From Telopea speciosissima (Eukaryota > Streptophyta > Magnoliopsida > Proteales > Proteaceae), in the NCBI RefSeq assembly GCF_018873765.1, contig NC_057925.1, positions 44,485,010-44,549,009 of the forward strand: a DNA stretch of 64,000 nucleotides, in the 5' to 3' direction. Each line of letters begins with the position of its first letter. The stretch's first letter is position 1. The position numbers were made by a program, and so were the translations under genes. Below the pieces are notes generated by a model, which had not been told where the DNA came from, searched no databases, and was given only the letters and a program-made list of their open reading frames with translations. Below, one piece after another: positions 57,800 through 64,000 of this stretch.

Positions 57800-58639
57800 T
57801 TCGACCAACAATCATTTGAATCAAGAGGACAGGTCAACTCATCCCTAGAGGCCTTCCAAAAGGATGAAGATGACCTTATAGACAAAGCAGTCGATGAACA
57901 TCACAACAATCGAACGGAATGCCTGGACTGTGAGCTATTTGAAACTGATGATCCGATCAATCCAGTCCAAGAAATGGATGAATTGGCATCGATTGGCCAA
58001 CAATTGAGAAACATAATTACAACACTTGGACATGATCATCAGGAGAAGGATGAAAGGTTATACACAAGCATCGAAAATGTCTACGAAGTCAAGCTAGAAG
58101 TAGACGAGCTCATGTGGACATATGTCAAGAGAAGACCTAACCCATTCGGACCACATAGTTGGGGCGCATATGGGCAATACGAATGGGTGGAAAACATAAG
58201 ATCCCTACCAGGGATAATACAAGAACTCAAGAACATAACCCAATTCATCAGAGGACATGTTAGGGATACACTCAATAGACAAATGGATGTACCTGAGCGT
58301 GACCGAGGAAGAAACGCAAATCCCTTAGGCCAAAACATAATCAAGACCCAGAAACAGCAAATCAAAACCATCCAAAGCATAAGTCGGAGAATGGATGAGC
58401 GATATTGGAAAATATGGGATCGACATATAGAGTGGTGGAACAATGTCCGTGATCAAGTCCATGTTGTTACCCAACTAGTTCAGGGAACCAATGCCTATCT
58501 TTGGAGGAACATAGCCGAAAGTCTCAACCTAGGCATAAGATGGGACATTAGTCTCCCTTTTCCTACTCAGGAAGGTGACATTTTTGAATATTTCCAAGAT
58601 CTCAATCAAGAAGTCCGTACAACGGAGGCCCTAGTATGA
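57800..58639 (+). CDS. Unknown open frame downstream of Gypsy gag
   Basis: The frame is open for 279 codons up to TGA 58637-58639, with the first ATG at 57974 (222 codons). An acidic stretch (ITLGEVLSDDVIMIHIGDDE, from 57723 in another frame) and EAFQKDEDDLIDKAVDEHHN lead into MDELASIGQQLRNIITTLGH, FGPHSWGAYGQYEWVENIRS, RQMDVPERDRGRNANPLGQN and MDERYWKIWDRHIEWWNNVR. It is rich in Trp, Arg and Gln and probably helical. No protease DSGA/DTGA or polymerase motif appears. It continues after the TGA in the same frame to about 58780. Probably part of the element's polyprotein, but I do not recognise the domain. Confidence 0.45.
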   Translation, partial: FDQQSFESRGQVNSSLEAFQKDEDDLIDKAVDEHHNNRTECLDCELFETDDPINPVQEMDELASIGQQLRNIITTLGHDHQEKDERLYTSIENVYEVKLEVDELMWTYVKRRPNPFGPHSWGAYGQYEWVENIRSLPGIIQELKNITQFIRGHVRDTLNRQMDVPERDRGRNANPLGQNIIKTQKQQIKTIQSISRRMDERYWKIWDRHIEWWNNVRDQVHVVTQLVQGTNAYLWRNIAESLNLGIRWDISLPFPTQEGDIFEYFQDLNQEVRTTEALV

Positions 58640-58983
58640 AATCTTTGTGACAAATTGCAAGAGCTCAGCACAAGGGAAATCACCGATGAACTTTATCTTC
58701 TCACCATTTGTCATTCTTTGTCTAGTGATATTGTGGTCTTGAAGGTCTTAAATCTAGATCGACATGCACACCAGGTGTGGAAATTTAAAGCTAATTCAAT
58801 CTGTTTTTTTCTCAGTTCTTCCTGGTTCCTTGAATCCTCGTCCTCTCTTGCAACTCTATCCATGACCCCTTTACAATTCCAAAATGACCTCTTTACAACT
58901 CCAATGGCCTCTCTCTCTCTCTCCTAGCTTTGACGATATCTCCCTCCCACTTTCTCCAGCTATTTCTACGTGAACTGTACCAC
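58640..58983 (+). other. End of the unknown frame and CT-rich sequence
   Basis: The same frame reads on past the TGA (LCDKLQELSTREITDELYLL) to about 58780; afterwards the sequence turns CT-rich with a short (CT)n at 58911-58923 and no coding signal. Confidence 0.4.
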
Positions 58984-59213
58984 AGGGTTTCAAGAATCGG
59001 GAATCGGATTAGTTAATTGACCAATAGTATATCAGAATCATCCGAGACCAATCCCAATTCCTGCCTATTCAGATCGTAATACCACTCCAAGATTCCCTTG
59101 AATCACCATGTTTTCAGATCAGATGGCTGACTCTAAGGTTCTTGATCCGATTCCAATCCAACCCAAAATCAGCTGGGATCGGATCCGTCACTGATTCCTG
59201 GTTTTAAAACCCC
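58984..59213. mobile_element. Short TIR element (MITE), 230 bp
   Basis: The left end AGGGTTTCAAGAATCGGGAA and the right end (reverse complement GGGGTTTTAAAACCAGGAAT) are imperfect inverted repeats, and the interior carries ATCGGAT/ATCCGAT motifs on both sides. Flanks TGTACCACA and TGTAACAAT might be a decayed 9-bp target duplication. Non-coding. Confidence 0.5.
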
Positions 59214-59516
59214 GTGTAACAATCTCTGTGCAACTCTAGTGACCTGGTTCACATAGGTATTCTATTTCCTTTAACTAGGTTACAATTGCATTAAAATGGT
59301 TACGGAAGACAATGGTTTGCAAGCTTTGGAAATGAAGAGACCTAATCTGTTCATGACGTACATAATCTCACAAATTTGGTTATGTTTAAGGAAATAACTT
59401 CTTGCCTCAGTTAACAAGCTTAACATCTGGAGATTTAACTGTAGCTAGTTAAATCGTTCTTTCTATACAAGGAATGATCAAGCAATTTGTATTTTCACTT
59501 GGCTTTGCTGCTCCAG
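59214..59516. other. No gene seen
   Basis: AT-rich sequence with stops in all frames, ending in the acceptor-like TTTGCTGCTCCAG at 59504-59516. Confidence 0.4.
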
Positions 59517-59624
59517 GTCAGCCTTTGGAGCTAGTGCATCTTTCTATCAAAACCCAGGATTTCCTGGAGTGGTAGAAGGGATGATGCCTATGCCTGGTAC
59601 TTTAGAGGCATCTGCCTTAAGAAG
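59517..59624 (+). CDS. Possible isolated internal exon, unknown protein
   Basis: Between GCTCCAG and the donor GTAATA the 108 bp read, after one phase base, SAFGASASFYQNPGFPGVVE, GMMPMPGTLEASALR with two bases left over. The borders, length and composition (Gly, Pro, Met, Ser) fit a real coding exon. It matches no transposon domain. No neighbouring exons were found, so it may belong to a dismantled gene. The plus strand frame without splicing would stop at once. Confidence 0.35.
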
Positions 59625-59959
59625 GTAATAGTGTACAAGAGAGCTCAGGTCATGTGCTCTATTTTAGTTTGCCCACTCATACTCCATAACTTCCACTGTT
59701 CAAGGGAAATGCAATATTCCCTCATGCTGGATATGGGAGCTTAATTTGCAGGTCCTCCTAAAAAATTGTTGGTTAGCATTTCCCATAGGTTTTCTGCAAC
59801 ATTGTTTTCCTGAAATGGCAAAATGTTTCAACTTCAAATTTACGGGAAGAAACAGTCTAGGTCAAGATTTAGGGCAAAATAATGAATCTCAGTCCAACTA
59901 CATCCATGTTGGACAAGTGTGTGTCCATCAAACTCGGTTCGGTCCGGTTCAATCCGGTT

Positions 59960-61610
59960 CACCTTTGTATTGAACATTTATACATTTTAGTTTAATATTG
60001 TCACATGTGATATAAATTTTTTGAGCATTATGTGTCTGTAAGTTATACTTAAAATGGTAGTCACGACTAGGGTTTGGGCTGGGCACCCTTATCATATGAT
60101 CGTCGCATTGGGTATGCCTAGACATGTGATGTCAGGGTACGAATGCGAGTGCTCACATGTTTGATGTGTGCATTGGCGAAGAATCTACTTTGTCGATTCC
60201 CTCATGTATTCCGCGGATGTAAGAAGGGATAGACATGTGTCACCGACACCCTGTACTGAGGGAACCCGTCACCGCAAAGTGTGATCGCATTCTTTGGTTC
60301 ATCAATGACCGAGACTCAAGCGAGTCAAAGTCGGTGTTCTGGGAATGCGTGAACACTTTGTGAGTGAAGGAGTTATCCAACACGGTCACCACTGCCCGAT
60401 TGGGGAACACCAAGATAGAGACTGTTCGTGCATGGTCGGATTAGAACTGGATCCAAGATCTTGTTTTGGAAATGGTTTTGCAAAATTTATTTTACATAAA
60501 ATGATACATTATTTATAGTTATTTCAAATAAAGTGTTTTATCGAGTTTTTGGGACTCGATCGGATGCACTGACGCTCTTATATGGACATGTACTATGGAT
60601 TGGGGTTTGGCAGTACATGTGTACATGCCCTAGATTCCATAATGATGGTGTTGATTAGTGGGAGGTTGTATATGATAAATTGTTATCATATAGGGAGTTA
60701 TTTGAAATTTGCTAATTTAATTGGCTCTTTATTTAATTAATGGATTTGGTGCTAATTGTAATTATCCATTAATAATTAAATAAAGAATCTAATTAATACT
60801 TTCCCTATTAGATTCTGCTTTTTTACCTGTGTAGCACTTTGAGTTTAAACAGAACTGCCAGATTGAGAGAGAGAGAGTCAGACTCTCACTAGGGCTCTAT
60901 TAAATCTATCTAGGATTTAATTAAACCCTATTATTATAAATAGGGGACCATAAAATGCAGAAGAGAAAAGCTCTCCACGTTTTTGGAGCAGACACTCTCT
61001 CTCCTACGTTTTTGATTTCTCTCTCTCCCTCTTGTGATCTCTCTTCTTCTTCTTGCTTCTCTCACCTGTGTTTGAGAGTTAGGGTTTGTGAAACCCTAGA
61101 TCTGTGCTGAGGAGTTTGAGGGCATCTGAGATTGGCGTGTAGAACCTTGGTAGCACAATTAAAGGTTCAGATCTATTTGCTTGGAACGCTCATTGGAGGA
61201 AGAACCACTGTCTATTGGAGGAGGAACACTTGAGGCTCACCAGATTAGCAGTTCTTTATTAATTCCTTCTGTTCATTGATTATTAATATTTATGGGATGC
61301 GAAAGAAACTCGAATCGATTAATTTTCGCTGCGCATTCGAGTATGGGATGGATCCTTCTTTCCATGTGATGGACTAAAGACGAATTTCTCCATCCCTATT
61401 GTGATAATTAATTTTATGAAATGCAATAGGAAAGGAGAAACCCTAATAGGGATGCACCAAGGTTCCCATGAGCGACCATGAAAAACCCTAAAATTAAATT
61501 AGAACACCCATGGGCTAACCCAGGGCGTGCAAAACCCTAAAGATAAATATCTTGGTCTCCTTAGGAAACCATGGTTTGAACCCTGGACCGTTGTTTGACC
61601 AACAATCCCA
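59960..61610 (+). repeat. LTR-like repeat, plus copy (partner of 39830-40790)
   Basis: A non-coding stretch with a TTATAAATAGGGGACC box at 60935-60950, CTCTCT-rich sequence (60995-61070), GGAGGAAGAACCACTGTCTA, and TTTCGCTGCGCATTCGAGTA, ending near CAATCCCAACA. The TATA-to-end half matches 39830-40790 in inverted orientation. The upstream part resembles a long LTR U3. Left border uncertain. It is probably a solo LTR. Confidence 0.55.
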
Positions 61611-61740
61611 ACATGCATGCTTAACTATCCTGTTTGTGAACAATAGTTCCTAATATGAAAATGCTACTGAAATAAAAATTCAGGTTGTAATTCTACTATG
61701 AACTCTTTACAAAGAATGCCAGCACACCAAAGGGGGAAAA

Positions 61741-62010
61741 AGTGAATTATGGTTGCTTGAAGAAATACGTGAATTGCGTGATGGGTCTCGCAGTTGTAGC
61801 TTCATCCATCATGTTAGGGAGATTAATACTTGTGCTAATTTTTTGGTTAGGTTCGTGCGACATGTGCATGAATTTGATCTTAGTATTAATTGTCTGCCGA
61901 AGGCGCTTTCCAATTTAACAAGGAATGTTGCTTCTAGTATGACATACTACAGGCTGTAAGCTCTATATTCTACCTATATAAAAGTTCCTTTTAACCAAAA
62001 AAAAAAAATT
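61741..62010 (+). mobile_element. LINE-F: short 3' fragment with a 27-bp target duplication
   Basis: 270 bp encode the end of a LINE RNase H region (VREINTCANFLVRFVRHVHE, FDLSINCLP), followed by a 3' UTR and poly(A) (61997-62008). It is bracketed by identical 27-bp copies starting GAATGCCAGCACACC at 61714-61740 and 62011-62037. The perfect long target duplication shows a recent, strongly 5'-truncated L1-type insertion. It lies just past the likely poly(A) signal of the CERK1-like gene. Confidence 0.92.
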
Positions 62011-62052
62011 GAATGCCAGCACACCAAAGGGGGAAAACCTGCAATTTGCAGA

Positions 62053-62058
62053 TTTATT
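62053..62058 (-). promoter_or_regulatory. Likely poly(A) signal of the CERK1-like gene
   Basis: AATAAA on the minus strand, about 205 bp after the stop codon at 62264-62266. LINE-F inserted about 40 bp farther downstream. Position and sequence fit, but plant poly(A) signals are loose, so other sites are possible. Confidence 0.4.
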
Positions 62059-62263
62059 TACTTATACACATTGGGATTATGTGCTCAATCATGGCGATTG
62101 AATATTTTCCTATCCTTTTCTCTCTACTTACCCTCGATGTTTTCTCTTCATCTTCTTACTCATGGCCTCATCATGCAGCATTTCACATAGTTCAACCAAC
62201 AAATTCTCATACTAAGTATTCTTTTGCGTAAGTACATGAGAATCCAATGTCCCCTGCTAGCTG

Positions 62264-62845
62264 CTACCTTCCTGACATTAGATTTACTAATGGCTGGTTT
62301 CCATAGAAAGCGCGGACATCCCAATCCTCAGTTGAGGAAGAAAGGGTCATTAGTGCAACCACCATTGACCTCATGCTTGGCCTCAACTCGTGATTGTCTT
62401 GTGTGCAAGCCATGGCAAGCTGAGCCATCTGCAACCAAAACAGCCACAATAGCTTTATTAGATTTAGTATAGCAACCGAACCTTGACAAGATATTTGCTT
62501 ATTTCTGCTTCCACCTTAAGAACTGAGTCAAGCGGATAATCATCCCCAAGCCTAGGGTCAACTAGTTTGCGGAGATCTTCTTTTGGGTCGGGCTGATTAA
62601 GAGCATCCTCGAACTGTATAATACCAAGTAGTAACAGTTATTTAATGGGTGATATTTTCAGAAGCAGTTACATCATCATTGAACTGAAAGGGAGTAAGAG
62701 AATAACCAAGGCCACGAGTCCTTTTAATTCAACACTAGATGCAGTTCCCTTGAGCACAGCTTCCTTGGCCGAAATAAGTTCATAAAGGACAACTCCAAAA
62801 GCATAGACATCAACCTTAGGAGAAACCTCACCATATTTAGCATAC
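62264..62845 (-). CDS. CERK1: CERK1/LYK-type LysM receptor-like kinase, last three exons
   Basis: Exons on the minus strand at 62707-62845, 62515-62613 and 62264-62428, all with AG/GT borders and matching phases. They encode [20 protein letters not shown] and [10 protein letters not shown] (kinase subdomain IX), [26 protein letters not shown] and [13 protein letters not shown], then [38 protein letters not shown] and the end NLMSGR. This is the C-terminal lobe of CERK1/LYK1, the plasma-membrane kinase that signals chitin detection through its LysM ectodomain and in some plants symbiosis. The invariant Arg of the RPSMR motif is present and no defect is seen. The catalytic loop, transmembrane segment and LysM domains lie beyond the right edge. 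Confidence 0.93.
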
Positions 62846-64000
62846 CTACACATAATTGATGTGAAAAGTCAAGCCATATTTGTTTCAAAAGTCCAACTCC
62901 AAGTTATTTGATGCTATAAAATGTTGCTAGGATGCAGTTCCAGCAAAAGATTATATTGAGATAAGCTGAAAATTACTAGTAAGCAAAAAATGGTGATCCC
63001 TGGAAAACAGGGCCTTTCAAAGATCGTGTGAGTTCATCAGGAGACAACCATTCCTATAACCCAAGCAAATCGAGCAGTGAATAAGTCCCTATAATTTATT
63101 TAATCCCCCAAGTATAGATCTCTTACGTATCCAATTATCCCCCTCTGGTACACTTTAAGATCAGGCAATAGAAACATTTTATAATAAAGATTCATGTGCA
63201 TAAAAGTGAGACTTGCATGAACATTAATCATCATTGTAAAATGTGGAGGGGATGGTGACACTGCATAGCTCTATTCATAAAATTGAACTTTGTAATGGAG
63301 AGGCATTTAAATATCATGCTCCCTCTGAGGTATGTAAGTATCATAAAAGAAACTCCTGTAAGGAATGTTCAACCAAATCATATAGTAATGGCAGAAGGAA
63401 TTCCCAACCATCAATTAACTAACAAAAAATTCAAGCCACAAAAGAATTGACAAGGCATTGTTAGTTTAGATTTCCGAATCAAATGTCTAACTAACCAAAT
63501 AAACACTTATGGATTTAACAAATTCCTTACTTCAATAAACTAGCCTATAGATTTGTATACTTCCAGATCCTCACAAATTTCCCCCCAATAAAACAGAGCG
63601 CCCCCCCCCAAAACAGACAAACTAATAGTTTATGAGAACCATGTAAGTAGTCTAATACCAAACAATGATTCAGAATCCTACAGCCTATTCCTACCATGTT
63701 CCTGTCCAAGTATCTGAACCATAAGCTCACATGTCTCGTGAGAAGTCTAACAAGGCCATACATGAAGCACTATTTTCAGTGAGTTAATTCTGCAACTATG
63801 ACAGACAGATTTTCACTGATAGCTGCTCTATCATCCACCCAAAACACTAGAAGAACATCCTGCAATTTAATACACAGCCAGCATACTAGGATCCAGAACA
63901 AATATGCCATGATGTCATGATCTATACCATGGTCTTTGGGTGTAAATGCTCCTTTCATATTATAAAGAACAAATATACCAGTAGAAATGCTTTTGGGGTG
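62846..64000 (-). other. Intron of the CERK1-like gene
   Basis: From the acceptor TATGTGTAG (62846-62854, minus) to the window end I find no further kinase exon; the expected preceding exon with the HRD and DFG motifs is absent from both strands. The stretch is AT-rich and includes a C-run at 63601-63609. It is most simply one long intron. Confidence 0.6.

Noticed and set aside
58081..58443. Minus-strand frame of 120 codons opposite the unknown open frame
   Set aside because: It overlaps the longer plus frame that continues the gag orientation, and its composition looks like a shadow.

Overview
This is nuclear DNA of a flowering plant with a large, transposon-rich genome. There are GT-AG introns, plant-type LTR retrotransposons, L1- and RTE-type LINEs, Au SINEs, MITEs, and exons of two plant genes: a UBP12/13 (USP7-type) deubiquitinase and a CERK1/LYK-type LysM receptor kinase. 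Nothing looks bacterial, organellar or viral. The sequence does not fix the species; a magnoliid or early-diverging eudicot would fit but is a guess.

Layout. 1-1208: 5' end of a minus-strand Ty1/copia element. 2199-3762: truncated LTR of a Gypsy-like family with relatives at 45882-47774 and 53641-55690. 5690-6980: Ty3-like LTR plus broken gag, cut by LINE-A (6985-9175), which carries a foldback MITE. 9176-12978: two copies of an AT-rich TIR element with a 31-bp minisatellite, one split by LINE-B. 12979-13510: 3' end of a copia element.

14019-41121: a UBP12/13-like pseudogene on the plus strand. Fourteen exons can be read with good splice borders, but the 5' part, the exons carrying the catalytic His box and one further exon are missing, and there are in-frame stops. 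Its gaps and introns hold an RTE fragment, a MULE-like MITE, a truncated copia, an Au SINE, LINE-C (plus, 5.6 kb) and LINE-D (minus, 6 kb) lying tail to tail, a nested pair of copia elements and an LTR-like repeat.

41122-61740: mostly repeats. They include a 430-bp hAT MITE with a perfect 8-bp target duplication, LINE fragments, a large inverted repeat, a 3.1-kb LTR and a Gypsy gag region followed by an open frame of unknown function. Three possible host exons lie here (42627-42827 minus, 43863-44603 plus, 59517-59624 plus).

62264-64000: the 3' end of an apparently intact CERK1-like gene on the minus strand. A short LINE copy with a perfect 27-bp target duplication lies just beyond its likely poly(A) signal.

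The window shows a duplicated host gene being taken apart by successive insertions next to a conserved immune-receptor gene. I found no convincing new multi-gene system; the best leads are the unexplained open frames and the structural repeats listed under findings.
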